Positions 54,100 through 64,000 of a stretch of DNA of 64,000 bases are shown one piece after another (the first letter of the stretch is position 1; every line of letters begins with the position of its first letter). Position numbers and translations under genes: made by a program. The DNA comes from Coenobita brevimanus (lineage: Eukaryota; Arthropoda; Malacostraca; Decapoda; Coenobitidae). Location of the stretch: NCBI GenBank assembly GCA_032717465.1, contig JAVRFU010003718.1, positions 2,840,445-2,904,444 on the forward strand, read 5' to 3'. Below the pieces are notes generated by a model. It made no database searches and was not told the DNA's origin. It saw nothing but the letters and a program-made list of their open reading frames with translations.

Positions 54100-55560
54100 T
54101 TCAAGAGCGAGCCACCACATGCATTTCTGCGCTGCGTTATCTATCTAAACGCAGCCTAGGGGCTTCCTACACAGCCTTGTGCACCTTTTACACACATGCA
54201 ATCTGCTCGCTGGTCGATTACAGTGCGATCCGTCTCACCAGTCTTACCCCATCTTTTGCTCGTTCTCTGGAGGTGCTTCAGAATGTAGCTTTGCAGGTTA
54301 TGCTGGGCACTCCCCGCTGGACACGCCTAGTTAACTTGCGTGGGGAGAGTGGATTTCCCTTCCTTGCTCATCGTGTGGCATTGCGGGCGACGGCAGTCAC
54401 TCTATAACTGGTGCAACGCCGGCCCTTCTTGCCAGTCTCTGTCCTCTTACGGCGGCTAACAGGTCGGCCCGTTGACCCACTGCCCCACCACGATTGTGCT
54501 AGGGCCACCACCGCTACTGTACACAACTTGGGTGTTGCACCGGAGGTTTGTCGTAAACCTGACCTGACTTGTCCGGGGTTCTCTCCTCCATCTCCCTGGA
54601 CATCTCTCCCTTATACCGTTTTATTTCCCACGGAGACACCACCTCGCCACTCCTTTCCGACCGTCCTTCGGCAGGAGGGACTCAGTAGGATTGCTGCCTT
54701 GGACTCCACAGCATCGGCAGCAAATTACACCGACAGGTCAGTTGGCTCTGATTGTTCTGCAGGGGTGGTGTTTGCCTGTGGGAACCTCATGGAATCCTGG
54801 CGTATCTCCTCGGGGTCTCTGCTTTCCAGGCAGAGCTGGTGGTGCTACTTTGTGTGCTGCGCCATGCCCATCGCAACTGTCTCTGGCGTATGTTTATACA
54901 TACGGACTCCCTCTCCTCCCTTCAGCACTTGCAATAATTTTCCATCACAGAGCACACGGCTTTACTGACCGAAATTTACACCGTGTCTTCCGTCATACAG
55001 CAGCAGAGTGGCTCGGTGACTTTTCATTGGGTCCCCGGGCATGTCGGTCTCGCGGGGAGTGAGCTTGCAGACTCAGCAGAAGGAGCTAGCTTGTTCCCAG
55101 TGGTGACTTTTCAGCTTCCCCCTAGTGTCTCAATTGTTCTCTCTGGGGTGGGCAACATTATTGGCAGGCGCACCAGGGAGGATCATCAACTATGTATCGC
55201 CAAGGGCTCTCGATCGGCTGCCTGGTATGCTGCGGCTGTGGCCTACACTCCTCTTCCGATTCCACTGGGCATGCCTAATTATCTCCTTGTGAGACTCCGA
55301 CGATTGCGTATGGGGTTCCTGTGCTATAGGCAGATTGCTGGCTTGGAGCCTGACCCATGTCCCCACTGCCTGTCATGATCTGCTGAGCCTCTCTGCCAGT
55401 ACATTCTAGATTGCCCGGTCACTGCTCTGCTCAGTGCTCAACCTTGGGAGTTTTGCTCGATCCGGCAACGACATTGCAGATACGGACAGGGTTGTGGGCG
55501 GCACACCTTTCCCTGTCCTCTTACAAACGGTCAGGGATTACCCTCCTCCTTGTTAACTGA
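54100..55560 (+). mobile_element. Jockey/I-group LINE C-terminal region with RNase H (L2)
   Basis: Same frames as 21010-22490. HVGLAGSELADSAEGA and PDPCPHC retained; RLRMGFLCYRQIAGLEPDPC. Stop codons at the same places as L1. Confidence 0.8.
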
Positions 55561-55588
55561 TACACCACCACTGACATTGTCTTAGATT

Positions 55589-55592
<4 letters not shown>

Positions 55593-55626
<34 letters not shown>
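55593..55626. repeat. (TG)n microsatellite (L2)
   Basis: 34 uninterrupted bases. Confidence 0.9.
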
Positions 55627-55627
<1 letters not shown>

Positions 55628-55666
55628 TTACATTACCATGAGTGTCTCTGACGGGCTCTTCGTTTG

Positions 55667-57374
55667 CCCGTGGCCCACCTTGTGCGGCAAATATTACACA
55701 GCAACAACCACATGCTTGACACTTTTCTGAGGAACCAGATATTTTCTCTACCCAGGGGATATGCTGGAATATTCTCAACCCCACATCCTGCAGGTGGTCA
55801 TCAGGGTGGCTGTGCCATCTTCCGCTGTGCTGATTTGCCTTTCATATTTTCCCTGCAGTCTTGTCTCCAGGCAGTGGCAGTTCAGCTGCACCTAGGCATT
55901 AGGTGCATAGTGTGTAATACCTGTCACCTTCCAAATACTGTTGCCATTTGAGAGAACCTTGATGGATTGGTTCACCAGCTGCCATGGCAGTTCATTCTCC
56001 TTGAGGATTTGAACGGAAGCCATCCATTGTGGGGAAACATGTTATCCAATCCACGACGTTATTTGCTGGTGTCAGTGATGGAGGATTGAGACCTCTTTGT
56101 CCTCAGTACAGGGGATCCTACACATATAGGAGTTCACAGTGGTACCGTTTTAGCTATTGACTTCATTCTGTCATCACCGGACTGTGCACTAGATTTTATG
56201 TGGATTGTCTTTGATGCCCATGGCAGTGACCACTACCCAGTTTTACTACACGCAGCTGGCAGTTCATCCACACCACAGGTTTCCTGTTGGTGTCTGGACT
56301 GGACTGACTGGGACCTTTTCAAGACCCAAGTGTTCCTCAGTCTTGGGGGTGGAGTTTCATAGTGTTGATGAAGCTGTACTGCATTTCACCTGTACTCTTT
56401 ACCAGGCAGGTGTGAGGGCAGTTCCCAGAACAAGTGGCTGCTCTCCTCATAGGCCTGTGCCATAGTGCAATAGTAAGTGTGCAGCAGTTTGCAGAGCCTA
56501 CAGAGCTGGATACTCAAGTTTCCCTGCACACGGAGTGAGTTTTTAAAGGTGCAGTTCCACCAAGTCCTTGCAAAATACAGGTGGACCATAAAGAATGCAC
56601 GGTGTAGCCCCTGGGCAACCTGTGCTTCGTCCATTAACTCCTCCACTCCTCCATGCCAGGTTTGGAAGGTACAAGGGAAATGTTCATCAAACCCACCAGT
56701 GGCCAGGATCAGTAGAGGTATTGTGTCAGAATCTCAGGTGGTTGCTACTGCTTTTGCTGAACAATTTATACTGTTTCCAGGAGAAAGCCTTCAGCACCAT
56801 ATTTTGGTGATTGCGGTAGGAGAGGTTGGGGCTGGGTTTTCAGTCATCGGAGAAGGAGAGGCTGACAACACCTTATTCACTGAGAGAGAACTGCCTGTAC
56901 TTGCTGCATGGACACAGCTCCAGGACACGATGATATTCCACATGCTGTAATTCGCCATCTAGGGGAGGAGTCCTTGGCCTTGTTCAACTGGAGGGGATGA
57001 TGCCAACTGGCTGGCACCTGGCAATAATCCTGATCCTTAAGCCAGGGAAGGACCGGTCCATTGTGTCCAGTTTCTGCACACCCTCTTTGACATTGTACAT
57101 TTGCAAACTGTTTTTAGAAAATGGTGGGTTTGTATCTAAATCCCTGTGGGTTCAGGCAGATGTGATCCACTATGGAGAACCATAGATCCACCATGGACAA
57201 TGTTATTTACCTTGAACCATCCATCTGCTCCAAATATGCTTCCAGATACAATCGTGACTTGAGAAGGAGTTTGATGCAGCTTGGTGTGATGGCAGTTTAT
57301 CAAGTCTCCATTTTTATGGTCTTTGGGGTTGCTTACCCATTTTTATTCAGAACTTCCTCTTTGACAGGAAGTTT

Positions 57375-57426
<52 letters not shown>

Positions 57427-57514
57427 ATGTGAACTCTCCGCTGTACTCTGAGGAGGAGGAGGAGGTGGCACAGAGGAGTATTTTGAGTGTAGCATTATTT
57501 GCTGTTGCAGTTAA
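55667..57514 (+). mobile_element. Jockey-like LINE endonuclease to RT, 5' part (L2)
   Basis: Equivalent of 22585-24434. Endonuclease catalytic HGSDHYP retained at about 56222. RT strand near PKPGKDRSIV (LILKPGKDRS) is closer to the usual jockey motif than L1's MIPMPGKDRS. Confidence 0.8.
57377..57424. repeat. (TG)n expansion inside the jockey RT frame (L2)
   Basis: 48 bases at the same codon position as the 53-base tract of L1. Confidence 0.85.
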
Positions 57515-57702
57515 CCCTCTCATTACTGGACGACGCAGACTGCGTCCAACCACGAGCAATTATTCAGGATGTGGGCCGGCTTGGCCTTGGGTGAATGCTG
57601 GTAGAACCCCCCCCCCTGTTTCTGCACTCGCGGTACTTCTGAAACTTTTTGTCCTTAGACCCTTGGTTTTGCTTCAATTTCCATGATTTTATTATTCCAT
57701 GT

Positions 57703-57942
57703 GGAGAGGATGGAGGGTGAGAGACTGATGATGAGAGTGTGTGTGTTAGGTGGAGGGGAGGAGAGGGAGGGGAAGGCCAACGGTGAGATGGAGGGATGGG
57801 GTGAAGAGGTTTATGAGAGAGGGGGGTGTGAGTTGGGAGCAGGGCAGTGAAATGGTGTGGGACAGGGCGACGTAGAGGCAGTTTGTTTGTGGCCATCCTG
57901 TGGGGGATTGAGGCATCTGGCAATAGATAGATAAATAGATAT
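57703..57942 (+). mobile_element. GATA-tailed LINE 3' end nested in the piggyBac-like element (L2)
   Basis: Equivalent of 24624-24862. Confidence 0.8.
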
Positions 57943-58393
57943 TATTCCTTGTAATCTCTAATAGTTGTGCTTGCTTATGGTGTTGCAAAGAATGTTTGGT
58001 GAACATAAATTATGCGCTGATTTGCAATGTTTTTTATTTCCTTTGTGTTTTCTCATAGAAATATATGTTTTATGGTAATTGTTACTGAGAAAGAGTTTTA
58101 TGATGTTTGATTAGTGACATTTTGGTATACAAACATTTCCTGTTGGACAGTTTGGGTCGGTTTTACATTCCGCAAAAGGAAATTATCTTACGGTTGTGCT
58201 GCAGTGCTGGAACGGTGTTTTGGACGGCCAGAGTTGTTGCTGAATTATTTTTTTCCCTTGCCTTTAGTTATGCCTCTATCTGCCTGATTTTGTATTCACT
58301 TAGTCTCAAATGGTTGTACTGTACTTGCTTATGGTGAATATAAAATGTGTTAATTTATCATGTTTCTTTCTTTCTCGTTTCCTCATGGAAATA

Positions 58394-58974
58394 CAGGATA
58401 ACCTCGATATAACGGACTTCAATAGTTCGGAATTCACTTTTGTTGGACTCGAGGATCTACCTGACTAAATTGCTGTATATCAGAAAAAGTCCGATAAAGG
58501 CAGAAGCAGTGTGGACTGCCTGACCACTTCAGCTGTGTTCACCACAATAAGGTAAATAAAAAACATGTTTATCAGTGTACGGTACAGTATTATTATATAT
58601 ATTATACTATTTGACCAAACCATACGTGCTCCCTACATGTCAAGTGGGTTGGTGGAGGGTTAGTGCCCCTCCCTGTAAAACAAATAACTCAGAGTCAAAT
58701 GGCCACCCCATATAGGATTATGGTGTCTGATAATAGATAGATAGATAGATAGATAGATTATTGTAGTGAAGTTATAACACAGTATGGTACCACAATGGTA
58801 GTTAAAACAGTTTAACAATTGTTCATGCTATCTGGACTAATGTCTGATACAGTATATCGGAAAAAGTCCGGTTTACCATTAGCAGAGGGAAGTCTGGATG
58901 TTGCTTTTATCGGAATTTTGCATTTTTCGGAATGGTTTGGGCCCCAATTAGTCCGTTATAGTGAGGTCTTACTG
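58394..58974. mobile_element. Tigger-type MITE (L2)
   Basis: Same termini and TA flanks as 25315-25881. It carries GTTTACCATTAGCAG where L1 has GTTTAGCAG, a 6-base difference. Confidence 0.9.
58648..58759 (+). mobile_element. Miniature LINE derivative with GATA tail (L2)
   Basis: Leader/3'-end fusion as at 25568-25672; GATA tail longer by two units. Confidence 0.75.
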
Positions 58975-59372
58975 TATATGTTTCATGGTAATTTTTACTA
59001 ATAAAGAGTTTTACAAAATTTCATTAGCTACATTTTGGTATATAAACATTTACTGTTGAACAATTCGGATTGGTCTTACTTACCACAAAAGGAAATTACC
59101 TTACGGTCGTGCTGCGGTGTGGGAGCGGTGTTTGGCTAAATTATATTTTCCCCTGCCTTTATTTATGCCTCTATCTGCCTGATTTTTTATTCACATAATC
59201 TCAGATAGTTGCGCTTGCATATGGTGTTGATAAAAACGTTTGGCGAATATAAATTACGTGCTAATTTATGATGTTTCTTTCTTCCATCAGTGGGCGATTT
59301 TGTTCGACACAGCTTGCGTTGTCCAGTAACGAGCGGGTGACTTTTGCACCGCTACCCTAACTGTCGAAAGAG

Positions 59373-59803
59373 TTACTGGCATTGTGGAGATCCTAGCAGA
59401 GGGAGTGAAGAGCTTCCTCTTTATGGATGATGTCTCTGTCTCCTTTGCTGCATCCAGTATGTTGGTGGCAGAGTGCTGGCTGCAACTTGCAATAAATCAT
59501 TCTGTTACCAGGGCACCGAAACATGGCTTTTAGATTTTCCTCATCTGAGACCATTCCAGTGCACTTCTGCCAGTTACATGGGGCCCATCCTGACCCATAA
59601 ATCTGGGCCAAAGGATTGCTGGCATGGAAATGAGGTTTTTAGGCCTCATCTGTGACCCCTGGCTTATTTGGATCCCACATTTAAAGCAGATAAAGGCTTC
59701 TTGCCTGAAGGTTGTGAGCCTTTTAAAGGTTCTAGCTCATACTAGATAGGCTGCTGACAGACATACCCTGCTCCTGCTCCATCAAGCTCTAGTGTTATCC
59801 AAT
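59373..59803 (+). mobile_element. Jockey-like LINE RT palm, 3' part (L2)
   Basis: FMDDVSVSFAASSMLVAECW and LLLLHQALVLSNP; ends at AAT (59803), where the BS-like LINE begins. Confidence 0.8.
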
Positions 59804-60961
59804 CCTTTCAGGATTTTGGCAAAAGCTTTGCCATTTCACATGACATCTCAAAGACTTTTAGTTGAGTCTGGTATAAATCTTTAATTTCCAAACTGCCTTC
59901 TTATGGCTTCTGTTCTTCTATCTGTGCCTTCATCTATAGCTTCCTTTCTGGTCGTTCTATAGCTGCTGTTTTAGATGGCCGCTGTTCTTCTCCTAGAGTT
60001 ATCAGTAGTGGTGTTCCTCAGGGCTCTGTCCTATCACCAGCTCTCCTCCTTTTTATCATCAGTGACCTGAGCAGTACATCTAACTCTATCCACTTATACC
60101 CTGATGACTCCATCCTTCACCTTTCTGTTCGCTTCCTGCATCGTCCATCTCAGCAATTTCAACAAACAAGGGATAAGGCTATGGTACACCAAATGTTTGA
60201 CTTGGCTCATATCTCTGACAGGGGTAAAAGTAAAGTTGTTTTTAATGCATCAAAAACTCAGTTCTTACATCTGTCAACCTGACAGTCTTCTACAGGAGTA
60301 CCCTTTAGTTTTTAATAGTATCCAGCTCAATCCTGCATCATCTTTAAACATACTTGGGGTTTCATTCTCTTGGGATTTATCATGGAAAGAACGTATTACA
60401 TCTCGTGTAAAATCTGCGTCCAAAAGATTAGGTGTGCTAAGCTGACTTGGTGCCTTCTTTACCCCTGCACAGTTGTTGACCTTTTACATGGGTTTTATTC
60501 ATCCCTGTCTGGAGTACAACTCTTGTGTGTGGGGAGGTTCCCCGCATACAGCTCTTCTCAGTAGGGTGGTGTCAAAAGTTTTTTGTCTCATTAATCCTCC
60601 TCCTCTTACTGGCTCGCTTCAACCTCTGTTTCGTCACCTCACTGTTGCATCTTTATCCTTTATCGCTACTTAAATGGTCACTGCTCCTCCGAACTGTCTG
60701 CTTGCATCCCTCGTCTGCTACGACAGGCACGTAGTACCCATCCAGCAACAAACTCTCATCTCTTTTCTGTCCAGCTCTGTGATGCAAGGGTTAACCATTA
60801 CTCTCAGTCCTTCATGTATACAACAGGTCAGCTCTGGAACTGCCTCCCTTCTTCAGTATTTCCTACAGCTTAAGACCTCCAATCTTTTAAATGCAGTGTG
60901 TCCAGGCATCTCAAAATGAATGGTTCTTGAATTTGGCTCATTGTTATTTTGTTTTTTTTTT
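59804..60961 (+). mobile_element. BS-like jockey-group LINE inserted in the jockey element (L2)
   Basis: Same 5' breakpoint as L1. The catalytic box reads YPDDSILHLS in place of YTDDSTLHLS. Its T-rich 3' end (TTTTGTTTTTTTTTTC) abuts CTTGGACGT of the resumed jockey, so both insertion borders are visible. Confidence 0.8.
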
Positions 60962-61918
60962 CTTGGACGTAACAGTTTGCTTGCACTTTGCCTTAGATTC
61001 CTTCAGCTGCCCCTGTCTGGTTATGCACCTTGGACTACATCACACAGGCCTTTGTTTGGCTACAGGACCCTTTTGCACCTCCCTTGTCCCAGGCCTGCTT
61101 GTGTATGCAGGAGTATTGAGGCTGGAGCTACAGCATCAGTCCTGTATAGCGAGGTGCTGGTGCAGAGTCCAGAGGCTTCCTGAAACACCAACATATGACG
61201 CTGTTTTTAGTTCTGCATAGCACACTTTGCACGACTTCCATATGCAATTTCCTTGCCCCCTTAGTTATCAGACAGAGGAAGTCATGACTGATCTGTCTGC
61301 CACTCACTCTGGTCTTTGGTGTGGAGACATCTGTTGTTCCACTCTTGGTGTTACCCTAAGTCAGATTTGGTGGTATATCGTCGCCCCAATGTCCGTAACA
61401 TCAGATGTGGTGATCCACACCCAGCTTCTAGTTCATTTTGCCCCATGCCGGGTCTGTCCATGTTTACTGACGCTGGCATTGGATTTGAGGTTGTCTTCCA
61501 TAATTTTAGCCTGAGTGGCACCCTACCCTCCTGTGCCTTAATTTTTACTGTGAAGCTGTCAGCAATTCTGTTGGCTCTTCAGCATATCCTCACCTTTGAT
61601 GCAATTAGTTTTATGATTTTTAGTGAGTGCAGGGCTGCCTTGTCTGCCGTTAAGCATTTCAACTCTCCTCACCCTTTAGTGTTGGAAATTTGAGGAAAGT
61701 TCCACCTCGTGTGCCACCATGCTGTGTGGCAGCCCACATAGGACCGCAGGGAAATGATTGAGCAAGTGAGGCAGCAAGGGCAGCAGTGATTCTTGATGTC
61801 TCTGTTAGACCTGTCACCAACAGAGATTACTTCCCATTGATTAAGGCTGCAGTCCCTACCTCCTGGCAGCATGCATGGGGCACACTTCCTGTTCCAAGCA
61901 AGCTACAGGAGGTGACCA
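60962..61918 (+). mobile_element. Jockey-like LINE RT thumb and RNase H (L2 only)
   Basis: It continues the interrupted element: LHHTGLCLATGPFCTSLVPG, LLVYAGVLRLELQHQSCIAR, CWCRVQRLPETPTYDAVFSS, then RNase H pieces SMFTDAGIGFEVVF (first Asp), FTVKLSAILLALQHILTFDA (Glu position now Lys), ISFMIFSECRAALSAV and VLEI, and the late DVSVRPVTNRDYFPLIKAAV with SWQHAWGTLPVPSKLQEVTN. L1 lacks all of this, having joined RTE sequence at 27866. Confidence 0.8.
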
Positions 61919-62094
61919 ACCAATCTCCATTTTTATGGTCTTTGGGGTTGCTTACCCACTTTTATTCAGAACTTAGTCTTTGACAGGAAGTTTCCTGTGT
62001 GTGTGTGTGATTTGAACTCTCCCCTGTACTCTCAGGAGGAGGATGTGCCACAGAGGAGTGTTTTGAGTGTAGCATTATTTGCTGTTGCAGTTAA
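61919..62094 (+). mobile_element. Jockey-like LINE RT segment, third copy (L2)
   Basis: Homology restarts at CAATCTCCATTTTTATGG, equal to 57301. This puts the RT palm after the RNase H end of another jockey. It includes DLNSPLYSQEEDVPQRSVLS. More diverged from L1/L2 than these are from each other. Confidence 0.75.
61996..62009. repeat. Short (TG)n at the jockey RT site (third copy)
   Basis: Only 14 bases, probably near the ancestral length. Confidence 0.8.
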
Positions 62095-63142
62095 CTCTCT
62101 TGTTATTGGACGACGCAGGCTGCATCCAACCACGGGCAAGTACTCAGGATGTGGGTCGGCTTGGCCTTGGCTGAATGCTGGGAGAACCCCCACCTGTTTC
62201 CGTGCTCGCCGTACTTCTTAAACATTTTGTCCCCACACCATTGGTTTTGCTTCTTTTTCCGTGATTTTATTATCTTCGTAATCTCTAATAATTGTCCTTG
62301 CTTATGGTGTTGATAAAAACATTTGGCGAACATACATTATGCGCTGATTTATGATGTTTTTTATTTCCTTTGTGTTTTCTCATAGAAATATAAGTTTTAT
62401 GGTAATTGTTACTGAGAAAAATTTTTAGAAAATTTCATTAGTGGCATTTTGGTATATAAACATTTACTGTTGGACAGTTTGGGTGGGTTTTGACGTACTG
62501 CTACGGGAAATTATCTTATGATCGCGCTGCAGTGCGGGAGTGGTGTTTTGTGCGGCCAAAGTTGTTGCTAAATTATGTTTTCCCCTGCCTTTATCTAAGC
62601 CTGTGTCTGCCTGCTTTTTTATTCACGTAATCTCGAATATTTATACTTGCCTATGGTGTTGATAAAAAAGTTCAGCGAATATAGATTATGTACTAATTTA
62701 TGATGTTTCTGCTTTCCTTCTTCTCTCTCGTTTGCTCATAGAAATATACGTTTCATGGTAATTGTTACTGATAAGGAGTTTTAGGAAATTTCATCAGCTA
62801 CATTCTGATATATAAACATTTACTATAGGACAGTTCAGATCAGTTTTATGTACCACAACAGGAAATTACCTTACGGTCGTGCTGCAGTGTGGGAGCGGTA
62901 TTTGGCTAAATTATATTTTCCCCTGCCTTTATTTATGCCTTCTTCTGCCTGACTTTTTATTCACATAATCTCAGATAGTTGTGCTTGCTTATGGTGTTGA
63001 TAAAAATGTTTGGTGAATATAAAATATGTGCTAATTTATGATGTTTCTTCTCTCAATCAAGGGGCGATTTTGTTCGATGCAGCTTGCGTTGTCCAGCATC
63101 GAGGGGGTGTGTTTTGCACCACTACCCTAATTGTCAAAAGGG
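62095..63142 (+). mobile_element. PiggyBac-like non-autonomous element without nested insertions (third copy)
   Basis: TTAA at 62091-62094 and an intact TTAA at 63143-63146; right end AAAAGGG. At 1048 bp it shows the basic architecture: short CCCT termini, asymmetric subterminal inverted repeats, and 2.3 internal repeats. Neither the LINE tail nor the Tigger MITE is present. Confidence 0.9.
62277..63060. repeat. Internal tandem repeats, about 345 bp, 2.3 copies
   Basis: Units begin (C)GTAATCTC at 62277 and 62626 and CATAATCTC at 62964, giving spacings of 349 and 338. Both full units carry GAAATATA followed by (A/C)GTTT, the uninterrupted MITE target. Confidence 0.85.
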
Positions 63143-63573
63143 TTAATGACATTGTGGAGAAGATGGAGTGAAAAGCTTCCTCTTTGTGGATGATGTCTCT
63201 GTCTCCTTTGCTGCATCCAGTATATTGGTGGCAGAGTGCTGGCTGCAACTTGCAATAAATCATTCTGTTACCAGGGCACCGAAACATGGCTTTTAGATTT
63301 TCCTCATCTGAGACCATTCCAGTGCACTTCTGCCAATTACATGGGGCCCATCGTGACCCAGATTTGTTTTTAAATGGCCAAAGGATTGCTGATATGGAAG
63401 TGAGGTTTTTAGGCCTCATCTGTGACCCCTGTCTTATTTGGATCCCACATTTAAAGCAGATAAAAGCTTCTTGCCTGAAGGTTGTGAGCCTTTTAAAGGT
63501 TCTAGCTCATACTAGGTAGGCTGCTGACAGACATACCTTGCTCCTGCTCCATCAAGCTCTAGTGTTATCCAAT
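63143..63573 (+). mobile_element. Jockey-like LINE RT palm (third copy)
   Basis: KSFLFVDDVSVSFAASSILV has the usual FVDD box, and the frame 63286-63519 reads DPDLFLNGQRIADMEVRFLG then LICDPCLIWIPHLKQIKASC. This is closer to functional jockey sequence than L1/L2. Confidence 0.8.
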
Positions 63574-63815
63574 CCTTTCAGGATTTTGGCGAAAGCTTTG
63601 CCATTTCACTTGACATGTCAAAGACTTTTAGTTGAGTCTGGCATAAATCTTTAATTTCCAAACTGCCCTCTTATGGCTTCTATTCTTCTATCTGTGCCTT
63701 CATCTCAAGCTTCCTTTCTGGTCGTTCTATAGCTACAGTTGTATACGGCCACTGTTTTTCTCCTAGAGCTATGAATAGTGGTGTTCCTCGGGACTCTGTC
63801 ATATCACCAGCTGTC
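63574..63815 (+). mobile_element. BS-like LINE fragment (third copy)
   Basis: Same insertion point after TTATCCAAT. Ends in GTTCCTCGGGACTCTGTC..CCAGCTGTC, where homology stops. Confidence 0.7.
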
Positions 63816-64000
63816 TTGAACACTTTAAGGAATTGTTGAACATAGAGGATGGAAGTAATGCGAGTATAAGTGGCTGGGGAATGGCTGGGAGAAGGAGGGA
63901 GGTGAGAAGACAGGAAGAAATCAGTATGGTAGAAGTTGTGGAAGCAATGAAGAAAGTTAGATTGGGGAAAGCCCCAGGAATTGATGGAGTGTGTGGTGAA
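63816..64000 (+). mobile_element. GATA-tailed LINE linker/RT start, runs off the window
   Basis: LLNIEDGSNASISGWGMAG, then EEISMVEVVEAMKKVRLGKA and PGIDGVCGE. KAPGIDG is the usual RT lead-in; L1 and L2 copies read APGIGGV. The junction to the BS-like piece near 63816 is sharp. Confidence 0.75.

Larger units (their letters stand above)
57515..59372 (+). mobile_element. PiggyBac-like element with nested insertions (L2)
   Basis: TTAA at 57511-57514; right end AAAGAG next to TTAC. Same nested LINE tail, MITE and miniature LINE as L1, so all three insertions predate the dimer duplication. Confidence 0.85.
43281..64000. repeat. Long unit L2 of the higher-order tandem repeat, incomplete
   Basis: It follows L1 up to 60961. 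There L1 has jumped back to RTE sequence, but L2 continues into the jockey C-terminus and a third composite copy. L2 therefore preserves the longer, probably older arrangement. Confidence 0.8.

Noticed and set aside
1..64000. Host protein genes, tRNA or rRNA genes
   Set aside because: No frame outside transposon families shows domain motifs or plausible exon structure, and no cloverleaf or rRNA core sequence was noticed by eye; a tRNAscan-SE and Rfam run would be decisive.

Overview
The window is eukaryotic, repeat-dense and apparently free of host genes. Every recognisable coding stretch is a decayed piece of a transposable element: several non-LTR retrotransposon (LINE) families, Tigger/pogo-type and piggyBac-type DNA transposons, plus micro- and minisatellites. 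The mixture (CR1-like LINEs, RTE-like LINEs with GATA tails, jockey-like LINEs with RNase H, Tigger/pogo elements, AAT/TA/TG/GATA microsatellites and short TAACC runs) suggests an arthropod, most likely a decapod crustacean. That is a judgement from family resemblance; no database search was possible.

The main structure is a long-range tandem repeat. A short unit (S, about 10.1 kb) and a long unit (L, about 22.9 kb) alternate as S1 (1-10137), L1 (10138-33070), S2 (33071-43280) and L2 (43281 to the window end, incomplete). S+L forms a dimer of about 33.1 kb, and S1/S2 and L1/L2 resemble each other more than S resembles L. S and L share their first 3.4 kb (RTE endonuclease, antisense CR1, Tigger N-terminus, RTE tail, a conserved non-coding block) and their last 5.2 kb (RTE reverse transcriptase, LINE fragments, antisense CR1, LINE 3' ends).

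The middles differ. S carries a 0.7-kb antisense CR1 piece and the poly(A) end of a BS-like LINE. L carries a 2-kb pogo-like transposon, a second Tigger remnant, an internally deleted GATA-tailed LINE, a Tigger DDE-transposase pseudogene, a 61-bp minisatellite, a jockey-like RNase H region, and a nest in which a jockey LINE is split by a piggyBac-like element (itself holding a LINE tail, a Tigger MITE and a miniature LINE derivative) and then by a BS-like LINE.

L2 does not close like L1. At 60962 the interrupted jockey resumes, runs through its RT thumb and RNase H, and is followed by a third, simpler copy of the jockey-piggyBac-jockey-BS composite. This third copy serves as an empty-site control for the later insertions. 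The window ends in another GATA-family LINE fragment.

The coding pieces do not work together as a pathway; almost all carry stops, frameshifts or truncations. The value of the region lies in its insertion chronology, the recombination junctions that built the higher-order repeat, and a conserved two-hairpin leader at the apparent 5' end of one LINE family. Family boundaries are by eye and mostly good to 10-30 bases; boundaries with terminal repeats and target duplications are exact.
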